60,321 nt of DNA from Parabacteroides distasonis. Its GTDB lineage: Bacteria; Bacteroidota; Bacteroidia; Bacteroidales; Tannerellaceae. The stretch is from assembly GCF_004793765.1 (NCBI RefSeq), contig NZ_SRYM01000022.1:1-60321 (forward strand). Direction: 5' to 3'. Numbering within the stretch: position 1 is the first letter of the stretch; the number at the start of each line of letters is the position of its first letter. Below the pieces are notes generated by a model. The model did no database searches. It was not told where the DNA came from and saw only the letters and a program-made list of their open reading frames with translations. This document shows, in pieces, positions 27,018 through 34,287 of this stretch. Both the position numbers and the translations under genes were made by a program.

Positions 27018-27328
27018 TCCTTTAATAGTTTTATAATTAAACGACCTAACCTCCTCCTTGGATATTAAAATCCATGTGAAAAGGGGGCTCCATCACTTAT
27101 ATTATCATGCACAAGACGAGAGGAGGTTTATGACAGTGCCCCCTTATAAGGGCCACTTATTCTTCCCCAGCACAAAAAGGTTCAACTTGAACCTTCGGGA
27201 GATTAAGAAAGGTTGTACATTCACGCTCTTCATAAGACTACAGATTTAAGGTCACTTCTTTTATTTGTTCACAATGTAAGCATTATTTTCGAGACCACAA
27301 ACGATTATCGCATAAATATTTATTTTCT
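27018..27328 (-). other. Intergenic region of module 1
   Basis: 311 bases with no coding signal. Most of it (27132-27321) is a copy of a roughly 190-base repeat also present at 29149-29339. It should hold the minus-strand promoter of the small secreted protein, though no clear TAnnTTTG was seen on that strand. Confidence 0.6.
27132..27321. repeat. ~190-bp module repeat, copy 1
   Basis: By eye about 85-90% identical to 29149-29339, including CACAAAAAGGTT, GATTAAGAAAGGTTGTACATT and GATTATCGCATAAATATT. Each copy lies between a DUF4249 3' end (or its remnant) and a small secreted protein gene, as expected of tandem module duplication. Confidence 0.8.
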
Positions 27329-27402
27329 TCACAAATGATCCGTCGGCCACCACGAGGGCTTGTTCTTCGTGGCGTTGTAATGCTCGCGGCAATCCACGCA
27401 AC
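27329..27402 (-). repeat. 74-bp repeat, copy 2 (3' end of DUF4249 gene)
   Basis: Partner of 25399-25472, one base different. Confidence 0.85.
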
Positions 27403-28432
27403 GCCATGAGGAATACGTTCTTTTATCATAATCCACCCACGGCAATTGATAATCTTGAGATACAGACTCAAAAACCCAGCATGCTTTCTCTGCGCTCTCA
27501 TATAGACTCCCATCCGCTATATACAAGCCCTTGGTCGTAACGGTCGCCACCTCCACGTAGCCAATGACCGGCTCCTGGGGATCCGACGCACAACGAATGT
27601 TTCCATGATCATCGGAAGCGGTCATCACCTTGCAGAACAATCCCCCCGTACGCTCAATCTCTTCCTGCATACGTAAATAATACGCATACGCCTCCTGACG
27701 CAACTGCATCTGGGAGACCTCCACATGATAAAGCACGGACAATTTCTCATCCGTACGAGGAATCTCATACAGCAACCTGTCCAACATGAGATTCTCGGAC
27801 AACTCTTTCGTTGTCCCCAGCAACAACGACTTCGAGGTATCACGTCCCCAACAATAGTAATGGTTGCGAGGCGAGAGCCTGTCCGATACCACCAACGCAC
27901 CATCCTCGTAATACTGCTTCGCCCATATGGAAGCCGTCACCTCCCAAGTCTCACGATACCCCCACCGGTAATAAAGGGAATTCCCGGATCTGCCGTCGCT
28001 TGTCAAATAAACGGCGACATGCGTACCCTTTCTTTCCTTATACGAAAGGCTGTCGATCTCCGCCGTCTGGATAGGTCTCAAGAACTCGGACTGGTACTCC
28101 TTATTGCCTATAGAAAAACACAAGCGGTATTCCATCCCAGCCTCCAGGTCGCCTACAAGGACGCGATAAACGCCCTCACCCTCATGAGTGGCAGGAAAAA
28201 GCGCCCCATCGTCTCGTTCCACATACATCTTCGCCTCCGTGATGACCTCCTTGTCACGTAACAGATCCGCGGAGATGTCTACACTGCGGCTTAAACGGAA
28301 CACCGGATCCCCGTTCGTTATCGTCCCGTCCACCACGAGTATGCCGCTCACACCCCTCACCTCCGGGGCGAACTCAGAGACACAAGAAATGAACGACAAT
28401 ATTGCCAACAAACCTATAATACACAATCTCAT
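27329..28432 (-). CDS. DUF4249 lipoprotein, module copy 2
   Basis: 367 aa from ATG 28432, which gives lipobox Cys17 (LSFISCVSEF); the longer open frame to 28474 adds 14 residues that break the signal sequence. Family start EVRGVSGILVVDGTITNG and the same ending as copy 1. The two proteins are moderately similar over their length apart from the identical tail. The middle carries WGRDTSKS and LYHVEVSQMQLR, shared with copy 1. Presumed periplasmic-side or surface partner of the TonB receptor at 21906. Confidence 0.84.
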   Translation of the reverse strand: MRLCIIGLLAILSFISCVSEFAPEVRGVSGILVVDGTITNGDPVFRLSRSVDISADLLRDKEVITEAKMYVERDDGALFPATHEGEGVYRVLVGDLEAGMEYRLCFSIGNKEYQSEFLRPIQTAEIDSLSYKERKGTHVAVYLTSDGRSGNSLYYRWGYRETWEVTASIWAKQYYEDGALVVSDRLSPRNHYYCWGRDTSKSLLLGTTKELSENLMLDRLLYEIPRTDEKLSVLYHVEVSQMQLRQEAYAYYLRMQEEIERTGGLFCKVMTASDDHGNIRCASDPQEPVIGYVEVATVTTKGLYIADGSLYESAEKACWVFESVSQDYQLPWVDYDKRTYSSWRCVDCREHYNATKNKPSWWPTDHL

Positions 28433-28455
28433 ATCATACAACCTTTTATAAAAAG

Positions 28456-28516
28456 GGAGAAGTACCAAAATCACTTATGCCCAGCAGGACTTGATGTAAA
28501 ATCTTGGTACTCCTCC
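28456..28516 (-). terminator. Intrinsic terminator after small secreted protein 2
   Basis: 16-base arms 28456-28471 and 28501-28516 pair with two wobble positions; the minus strand then reads CTTTTT. Same position in module 2 as the hairpin at 26529 has in module 1. Confidence 0.7.
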
Positions 28517-28527
28517 TTACTACCTAA

Positions 28528-28935
28528 TTAAAAATATACATACCCATAGAGTGTCCCTTTATAACTACCATTTTTATAAACCTCACAAGCTACTTCCGCC
28601 CTTCCTGAAGTAGTATAATAGACACTAACATCAGCAATACTTCCTTGTCCTGCCGCACGAGGCCAAATATATGCCGTCGTGCTAACAGGAGATCCTGTGA
28701 TACTCCATGAATAGGTATAAGCTCCCTGCGGCTCCATACTTTGATTATTTTCATCTAACACACGAGCGACAAACTCTATGTGACCACTTGATTGAACCTC
28801 ATTAAAAAATTTGAGAATCACACCTGGTATTTGTGAAACACTCTTAGTCTCAAGACCTACAACTTCTTGCATTGGCTCCTGTGCCATCATATTTATTGCA
28901 AAAAAGAAAGAACAAACAATAAAAAAGAGCTTCAT
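28528..28935 (-). CDS. Small secreted Ig-like protein, module copy 2
   Basis: 135 aa. Signal peptide ending near NMMAQ. C-terminal pattern WSI, TTAYI, ADVSVYYTTSG, CEVYKNGSYKG, GYVYF is paralogous to 26580-27017, while the N-terminal halves differ. No lipobox. It is the first gene of module 2 and stands upstream of a terminator and the DUF4249 gene. Function unknown. Confidence 0.7.
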   Translation of the reverse strand: MKLFFIVCSFFFAINMMAQEPMQEVVGLETKSVSQIPGVILKFFNEVQSSGHIEFVARVLDENNQSMEPQGAYTYSWSITGSPVSTTAYIWPRAAGQGSIADVSVYYTTSGRAEVACEVYKNGSYKGTLYGYVYF

Positions 28936-29148
28936 GATAAATACAATTTAAATTATTACTACTAAAAAAAATCAAACAGCCATTACATCGGTACTTTACT
29001 TCCAATGAATAGCGCATCCCGCACAAATGAATTTCCACTTCATTTACATATCAATCTATATTATAGAGGAAATATCATTCACACAAAATGACTCACGATT
29101 TTTAGGGCATTACATGGGGATCACGTAGAGAAAACGACATCACCTATG

Positions 29149-29339
29149 GCAATGCCCCCCCATAAAGGCCATTTATTCTTCCCCTGCACAAAAAGGTTAA
29201 ACTTGAGCCTTCGGGGGATTAAGAAAGGTTGTACATTTGCGCTCTTCATAAAACTATCGATTTAAGGTCACTTCTTTCTATTCGTTCACAATGTAAGAAT
29301 TATTGTCGAGACTACAAGCGATTATCGCATAAATATTTT
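29149..29339. repeat. ~190-bp module repeat, copy 2
   Basis: Partner of 27132-27321. This copy also contains TACATTTG on the plus strand, which copy 1 has lost. Confidence 0.8.
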
Positions 29340-29369
29340 CCTTTTACCGAAATATTCCGGCAGACGAAG

Positions 29370-29625
29370 CGACACCAGCGTAGCCGTCACCTCCCATGTC
29401 TCGACACATGAATCGTCACAGGCTTTTCCCACCCTGCTTTTTGATAAGTATGCTGTCTGTCTTTACGATCCGCACAGGTTTCAAAAAAGAAGACTCATAC
29501 CGTACTCCATCTATCGAGAAAGCCAAACGATATTCCAGATCCGGGACAAACGTACCGGTTTATAACCAGCAAACACCATTACCCTCATGCTTGGCAGGAA
29601 ACCAAACGCATCACGGCACTTACCC
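29370..29625 (-). pseudogene. Decayed DUF4249 gene (third module)
   Basis: Minus-strand translation in shifting frames gives FPAKHEGNG, then DLEYRLAFSIDGVRYES followed by SFLKPVR, then KPVTIHVSRH and ETWEVTA. These match in order the equivalent parts of the two intact DUF4249 proteins (FPA..EGNGSYR, LGYRLNFSLGEKDYQSTFLKP, KPVTIHVTTH, RETWEVTA). Stops and frameshifts are present and both ends are gone. It sits where a third tandem module would end. Confidence 0.8.
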
Positions 29626-29758
29626 AACAAATATCGAGGCCCAACCAGACAATTAAGCCATAAATACCGTATCTGTCTCCATTTTATATTTACATTCGCG
29701 GGAGAACAACCATTTAATCCGGAAATACCACGATAACAAACTATTTATACATAAAAAT

Positions 29759-30193
29759 ATGGAAGAAAAACTTGACAACGCTACAATACCGCCCCAATAT
29801 ACCCTATGCCTAGACCGGCAATGCCCCAAAGCCACTACTTGCCTCAGGCAACTGGCAGAGCAAAGTATGACCGACGAGACGGCCTATTGGCAGATCATCA
29901 GCCCGAGACACCTCGCCTCATTGAAGGGAACTTGCCCTTATTACCGTCCGAACAAGAAAGTACGCTATGCAGCGGGATTCGTAAGCTTATTGGAGAGCTT
30001 GCCGCACAAACAGATGCTCTCCGTTATCCCGGGACTCATGAGGCACTTCAGCCGGCGCACTTACTACCGTGTCCGCAAGGGAGAAAGGCCGCTCTCACCC
30101 TCCGAGCAACAGATCGTATTGAATGCGCTTAAACGCTGTGGGGTGAAGGAACCAAAAGACTTCGACGCTTATTTCGAGGAGTACGACTGGTAA
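29759..30193 (+). CDS. DUF6078-like cytoplasmic protein
   Basis: 144 aa, no signal peptide. The N-terminus holds a cysteine cluster (LCLDRQCPKATTCLRQ and GTCPYY) and the C-terminus has RHFSRRTYYRVRKGERPLSPSEQ, which resembles a small helix-turn-helix region. I believe this is the DUF6078 family of Bacteroidales, usually stand-alone genes of unknown role. A tandem palindrome array (30235-30340) starts 42 bases after the stop codon. Confidence 0.65.
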   Translation: MEEKLDNATIPPQYTLCLDRQCPKATTCLRQLAEQSMTDETAYWQIISPRHLASLKGTCPYYRPNKKVRYAAGFVSLLESLPHKQMLSVIPGLMRHFSRRTYYRVRKGERPLSPSEQQIVLNALKRCGVKEPKDFDAYFEEYDW

Positions 30194-30234
30194 ACCAAGG
30201 AAGAGAGGCTTGTGTCACTACCCATGTTACGAAT

Positions 30235-30340
30235 GTGCCATCACCGTGGCATGCGTGTGCCATCGCAGTGGCACGCCTTTGCCATCGAGGTGGCACGGGC
30301 ATGCCAGCATGGTGGCACAACTGTGCCAATAGCATGGCAC
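30235..30340. repeat. Tandem palindrome array, five 22-bp units
   Basis: Five units of (G)TGCCA-N6-TGGCA(C)-N4 start at 30235, 30257, 30279, 30301 and 30323, exactly 22 bp apart, with a degenerate half unit at 30345. The inner TGCCA/TGGCA pairs are invariant while the 6-base loops and 4-base linkers vary freely. As RNA it would form a row of five short hairpins; as DNA it places five dyads on one face of the helix. It lies between the DUF6078 gene and a convergent remnant. Confidence 0.85.
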
Positions 30341-30363
30341 ATCATTGGCACCACAAAGTACTA

Positions 30364-30669
30364 TTAATAAAGCAATTGGAATGATATCACGAAGTCACCT
30401 CCCAGCATTTCCATCCCCTCCATGTCATCGGCCATAACCATGGCTGAAAAATCATAGCGCACGATCATATAACGATTATGTTCCTTCGTCGGGTGCTCCC
30501 CGATCCAAGTCCCGCCGAACAATTCCTCAAAACGACGGGGGCGCAGGAAAACAGGAGCGTTATACTCTTCCAAGCCCGGGATAAAGTCGGTTTTATCCAC
30601 ATAATAGAAATTACGTTCCCGTAAATCTATAAAATCCGCTACCGCATAAGGAATCGTTATTCGTGCCAT
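30364..30669 (-). pseudogene. Internally deleted AAA-ATPase-like/PD-(D/E)XK family gene
   Basis: 101 aa from ATG 30669. The start YAVADFIDLRERNFYYVDKT and FLRPRRF are typical of the AAA-ATPase_like family, but the Walker A segment that should follow RPRRFGKS is gone: the text jumps from RPRRF to EELFGGTWIGEHPT. The protein stops after about 100 residues where the family has about 500. It is a remnant and unlikely to be functional. Confidence 0.7.
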
Positions 30670-30712
30670 AAGCTTTCTTTTTCTGACTAATACCACAAAT
30701 CTAATGAAAATA

Positions 30713-30744
30713 ACTTGTTCTTTCAAACAAAACCCCTATCTTTG
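30713..30744 (+). promoter_or_regulatory. Strong consensus promoter of a micro-gene
   Basis: CTTG at 30713-30716, 20-base spacer, TATCTTTG at 30737-30744: close to the Bacteroidales consensus TTTG-N19-21-TAnnTTTG. Transcription should start near 30750. Confidence 0.75.
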
Positions 30745-30767
30745 CCGAAATTTTGAAGAGAGAGCAG

Positions 30768-30872
30768 ATGACAAATAAGATACATACGGATAATCCGAAG
30801 TTCTATTCCGGTTATATGTCGGAGGTTGAGGCTCTTTTCTCTATTTTACGGGATTATCATTTGGTTATATAA
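30768..30872 (+). CDS. 34-aa micro-gene upstream of carB
   Basis: ATG 30768 to TAA 30870-30872, encoding a 34-residue peptide that begins MTNKIHTDNPKFYSGYMSEV and ends DYHLVI. It has a near-consensus promoter before it and a perfect intrinsic terminator one base after it, so it forms a complete transcription unit of under 200 bases. No family was recognised and there is no signal peptide or hydrophobic segment. It could be a leader peptide controlling carB by attenuation or an independent small protein. It is not rich in codons of one amino acid, which argues against classical amino-acid attenuation. Confidence 0.55.
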   Translation: MTNKIHTDNPKFYSGYMSEVEALFSILRDYHLVI

Positions 30873-30873
30873 G

Positions 30874-30907
30874 ATGCGTTGGTTACTTTTACTAACGCAT
30901 TTTTTTT
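30874..30907 (+). terminator. Intrinsic terminator before carB
   Basis: ATGCGTTGGT pairs with ACTAACGCAT (one G-T wobble) around a 7-base loop and is followed by T7 (30901-30907). A carB transcript must either read through it or start after it; TATATTTA at 30932-30939 is a possible second -7 box. Confidence 0.85.
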
Positions 30908-30991
30908 GTGTCCATCGGTCCGGTGATATAATATATTTAAGGTGTAACATTCTATAAAATCATTATAACAAATAAAACAACCCAAATTACT

Positions 30992-33900
30992 ATGTCGAAA
31001 AGTGATATCAAAAAGGTGATTGTTCTGGGCTCGGGTGCCCTGAAGATCGGACAAGCCGGGGAGTTTGACTACTCTGGTTCGCAAGCGTTAAAGGCTCTGA
31101 AAGAAGAAGGGATCAGTACCGTATTGCTAAATCCGAATATCGCGACTATCCAAACATCCGAGGGAGTAGCCGATAAGGTATATTTCTTGCCTATCACTCC
31201 TTACTTCGTGGAGGAAGTTATCAAAAAAGAACAACCGGACGGAATCCTATTGGCGTTTGGCGGGCAGACCGCTTTGAACTGCGGTACTCAACTTTACACC
31301 AGCGGCACGTTGGCCAAATACGGCGTGAAAGTGTTGGGTACATCGGTTGAGGCGATCATGTACACCGAGGACCGTGACCTATTTGTTAAGAAACTGAACG
31401 AGATAGAAGTGAAGACCCCGATCAGCCAAGCCGTCGAGAGCATGGATGATGCCGTGGCTGCCGCTCATAGAATTGGTTTCCCTGTAATGATCCGTTCCGC
31501 TTATGCGCTAGGTGGTATGGGTAGCGGTATCTGTAAGGACGAAGCCGAGCTTCGTACGTTGGCGGAAAGTGCTTTCGCTTACTCCTCCCAGATCTTGGTC
31601 GAGGAATCGTTGAAGGGTTGGAAAGAGATCGAGTTCGAGGTGATCCGCGACAAGAACGACCATTGTTTCACGGTAGTGAGCATGGAGAACGTTGACCCGC
31701 TAGGCGTACATACCGGCGAGAGTATCGTAGTAGCTCCGACTTGCTCCTTGACCGAGAAAGAATTAGACCTGCTGAAGGATCTTTCCACCAAGACGATCCG
31801 TCACTTAGGTATCGTGGGTGAATGTAATATCCAATACGCTTTCAACTCCGAGACTTGCGATTACCGTGTGATCGAGGTGAACGCCCGTTTGAGCCGTTCC
31901 TCTGCCTTGGCATCCAAGGCCAGCGGTTATCCATTGGCTTTCGTCGCCGCGAAGTTGGCGTTGGGCTATGGATTGGACGAGATCGGCGAGATGGGTACTC
32001 CGAATTCCGCATACAAAGCACCGGAGGTAGATTATATGATCGTGAAGATCCCTCGTTGGGACTTGACGAAGTTCGTAGGCGTTAGCCGCCAGATCGGTTC
32101 CAGCATGAAATCCGTTGGCGAGATCATGTCGATCGGTAAGAGCTTCGAGGAGATCATGCAGAAGGGTCTTCGTATGATCGGACAAGGCATGCATGGTTTC
32201 GTAGGAAACAACGATATCCATTTCGATAACTTGGACGAGGAGTTGGCGAACCCTACCGACTTGCGTATCTTCGCCGTGGCGCAAGCCTTGGAACAAGGAT
32301 ATAGTGTAGACAAGATCCATGAGTTGTCAAAGATCACACGCTGGTTCTTGGAAGGCTTGAAGAACATCGTGGATTACGCCAACGTATTGAAAGGCTACAA
32401 CAAGATCGAAGATCTTCCGGAAGATGTATTGAAAGAGGCGAAACGTCTTGGTTTCTCCGACTTCCAGATCGCTCGTTACGTAGAGAACCCGGAAGGCAAT
32501 ATGGAGAAAGAGAATATCCGCGTACGCAACTTGCGTAAGAAAATGGGCATTCTCCCTACCGTGAAACGTATCAACACGGTCGCTTCCGAACATCCGGAAT
32601 TGACCAACTACCTATATATGACCTACGACGGCACGCCGCACGATATCACCTACTACCCGAATGAGAAGAGCGTGATTATCTTGGGCTCCGGAGCTTACCG
32701 CATCGGATCGTCCGTTGAGTTCGACTGGTGTTCGGTGAATGCCGCCCAGACCGCTCGTAAGCTAGGTTATAAATCGATCATGATCAACTATAACCCGGAG
32801 ACCGTATCTACCGATTACGATATGTGCGACCGTCTGTACTTCGACGAGCTTTCATTCGAGCGCGTGCTAGACGTGATCGATCTGGAATTGCCGAAGGGCG
32901 TGATCGTCTCCGTAGGTGGACAGATCCCGAACAACTTGGCGATGAAACTGTACCGCCAGAATGTTCCGGTATTGGGTACTTCCCCGCTATCGATCGACCG
33001 TGCAGAGAACCGTCATAAATTCTCTGCGATGTTGGATTCGCTAGGTATCGACCAACCTCGTTGGGCAGAGCTTACCAGCATGGAAGAGATCGACGCGTTT
33101 ATCGAGAAAGTAGGTTTCCCGATCTTAATCCGTCCGTCTTACGTATTGTCCGGTGCCGCGATGAACGTTTGCCATACGAAAGAGCAGATGATCGAGTTCT
33201 TGGATTTGGCCGCCAAGGTTTCCAAGGAATATCCGGTGGTCGTATCCGAGTTCATGCAAGGAACGAAAGAGATCGAGTTCGACGCTGTCGCTATGAATGG
33301 CGAGGTGGTTGAGTACGCGATCTCCGAGCATATTGAGTTCGCCGGTGTTCACTCCGGTGACGCTACCTTGGTGTTCCCGGCTCAGAAGATTTACTTCGAG
33401 ACAGCCCGCCGTATCAAGAAAGTAAGCAAGATGATCGCAAAGGAGTTAAATATCAGCGGTCCGTTCAATATCCAGTTCTTGGCGAAGAATAACTTCGTGA
33501 AAGTAATCGAATGTAACTTACGTGCCTCACGTAGTTTCCCATTTGTATCTAAAGTATTGAAACGTAACTTTATCGAGACGGCTACCCGCATCATGTTGGA
33601 CGCTCCGTACACGAAACCGGATAAGAGCGCATTCGATATCGACTGGATCGGCATCAAGGCTTCCCAGTTCTCATTTGCCCGTCTACATAAGGCAGACCCT
33701 GTATTAGGCGTGGACATGAGCTCCACCGGCGAGGTAGGTTGTATCGGCGACGATTTCAACGAGGCTTTGCTTTCCGCCATGATTGCCGTAGGTAACAGTA
33801 TTCCTAAGAAGAACGTCTTAGTATCTTCCGGTGCCGCCAAGAGTAAGGTTGATTTATTGGAGCCTTGCCGGATGCTAGATGCCAAGGGTTACACGATCTA

Positions 33901-34210
33901 TGGTACGCACGGAACCGCCAAGTTCCTAAACGATAATGGCATCAAGGCAACCGCCGTTTGTTGGCCGGATGAGGAAGGTGATTTGAACATCATGGACATG
34001 TTCAGCAATCACGCTTTCGAATTGGTAGTAAATATCCCGAAAGATCATAGCAAACGTGAGTTGACCAATGGCTATAAGATCCGCCGTGCGGCGATCGATC
34101 ATAACATCCCATTGATCACGAACGCCCGTTTGGCCAGTGCCTTTATCGACGCTTTCTGCAATATGAACGTAGAAGACATACAGATTAAGAGCTGGCAGGA
34201 GTACAAATAA
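30992..34210 (+). CDS. carB: Carbamoyl-phosphate synthase large subunit
   Basis: 1072 aa, full length for the family. The two homologous halves are clear: KVIVLGSGALKIGQAGEFDYSG at the start and VIILGSGAYRIGSSVEFDW at about 555, each followed by an ATP-grasp domain (MIRSAYALGGMGSG; LIRPSYVLSGAAMN). The C-terminal MGS-type allosteric domain starts near 935 (VLVSSGAAKSKVDLL). It makes carbamoyl phosphate from bicarbonate, ammonia supplied by CarA, and two ATP for pyrimidine and arginine synthesis. carA is not in the window. The upstream micro-gene and terminator suggest leader control; a perfect 11-bp hairpin follows the stop. Confidence 0.97.
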   Translation: MSKSDIKKVIVLGSGALKIGQAGEFDYSGSQALKALKEEGISTVLLNPNIATIQTSEGVADKVYFLPITPYFVEEVIKKEQPDGILLAFGGQTALNCGTQLYTSGTLAKYGVKVLGTSVEAIMYTEDRDLFVKKLNEIEVKTPISQAVESMDDAVAAAHRIGFPVMIRSAYALGGMGSGICKDEAELRTLAESAFAYSSQILVEESLKGWKEIEFEVIRDKNDHCFTVVSMENVDPLGVHTGESIVVAPTCSLTEKELDLLKDLSTKTIRHLGIVGECNIQYAFNSETCDYRVIEVNARLSRSSALASKASGYPLAFVAAKLALGYGLDEIGEMGTPNSAYKAPEVDYMIVKIPRWDLTKFVGVSRQIGSSMKSVGEIMSIGKSFEEIMQKGLRMIGQGMHGFVGNNDIHFDNLDEELANPTDLRIFAVAQALEQGYSVDKIHELSKITRWFLEGLKNIVDYANVLKGYNKIEDLPEDVLKEAKRLGFSDFQIARYVENPEGNMEKENIRVRNLRKKMGILPTVKRINTVASEHPELTNYLYMTYDGTPHDITYYPNEKSVIILGSGAYRIGSSVEFDWCSVNAAQTARKLGYKSIMINYNPETVSTDYDMCDRLYFDELSFERVLDVIDLELPKGVIVSVGGQIPNNLAMKLYRQNVPVLGTSPLSIDRAENRHKFSAMLDSLGIDQPRWAELTSMEEIDAFIEKVGFPILIRPSYVLSGAAMNVCHTKEQMIEFLDLAAKVSKEYPVVVSEFMQGTKEIEFDAVAMNGEVVEYAISEHIEFAGVHSGDATLVFPAQKIYFETARRIKKVSKMIAKELNISGPFNIQFLAKNNFVKVIECNLRASRSFPFVSKVLKRNFIETATRIMLDAPYTKPDKSAFDIDWIGIKASQFSFARLHKADPVLGVDMSSTGEVGCIGDDFNEALLSAMIAVGNSIPKKNVLVSSGAAKSKVDLLEPCRMLDAKGYTIYGTHGTAKFLNDNGIKATAVCWPDEEGDLNIMDMFSNHAFELVVNIPKDHSKRELTNGYKIRRAAIDHNIPLITNARLASAFIDAFCNMNVEDIQIKSWQEYK

Positions 34211-34222
34211 TCAAAATTTGAT

Positions 34223-34230
34223 TATATTTG
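34223..34230 (+). promoter_or_regulatory. -7 box of the Y_Y_Y regulator gene
   Basis: TATATTTG matches TAnnTTTG, 58 bases before the chosen ATG (34288). Confidence 0.5.
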
Positions 34231-34246
34231 CATATGTGTAATATAA

Positions 34247-34273
34247 AGAGACAAGGCTTCATGCCTTGTCTCT
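34247..34273. terminator. Hairpin after carB
   Basis: Perfect 11-bp arms AGAGACAAGGC / GCCTTGTCTCT with a 5-base loop. The downstream T-run is weak (ATAGTTT). It lies downstream of the -7 box at 34223, so it is also in the leader of the next gene. Confidence 0.6.
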
Positions 34274-34287
34274 ATAGTTTAAAGACC

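Larger units (their letters stand above)
28936..29758. other. Intergenic region with module repeat and pseudogene
   Basis: 823 bases without an intact gene. It contains the second ~190-base module repeat (29149-29339), a decayed DUF4249 fragment (29370-29625) and the promoter region of the DUF6078 gene, with TACATTCG at 29691-29698 as a near-consensus -7 box. Confidence 0.65.

Noticed and set aside
27725-28261. 178-codon plus-strand frame over DUF4249 copy 2
   Set aside because: Antisense shadow; composition and lack of motifs do not look like a protein.
29234-29241. Plus-strand promoter TACATTTG inside module repeat copy 2
   Set aside because: There is no plus-strand gene within 500 bases and the box is not kept in copy 1, so it may be chance.
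30235-30340. Possible CRISPR array
   Set aside because: Units are 22 bp in total with 6-base variable parts; no repeat of 24-40 bp, no 30-bp spacers and no cas genes.
34228-34287. Longer N-terminus of the Y_Y_Y regulator
   Set aside because: The extra 20 residues are encoded by the hairpin after carB and would precede the signal-anchor; ATG 34288 is the better start.
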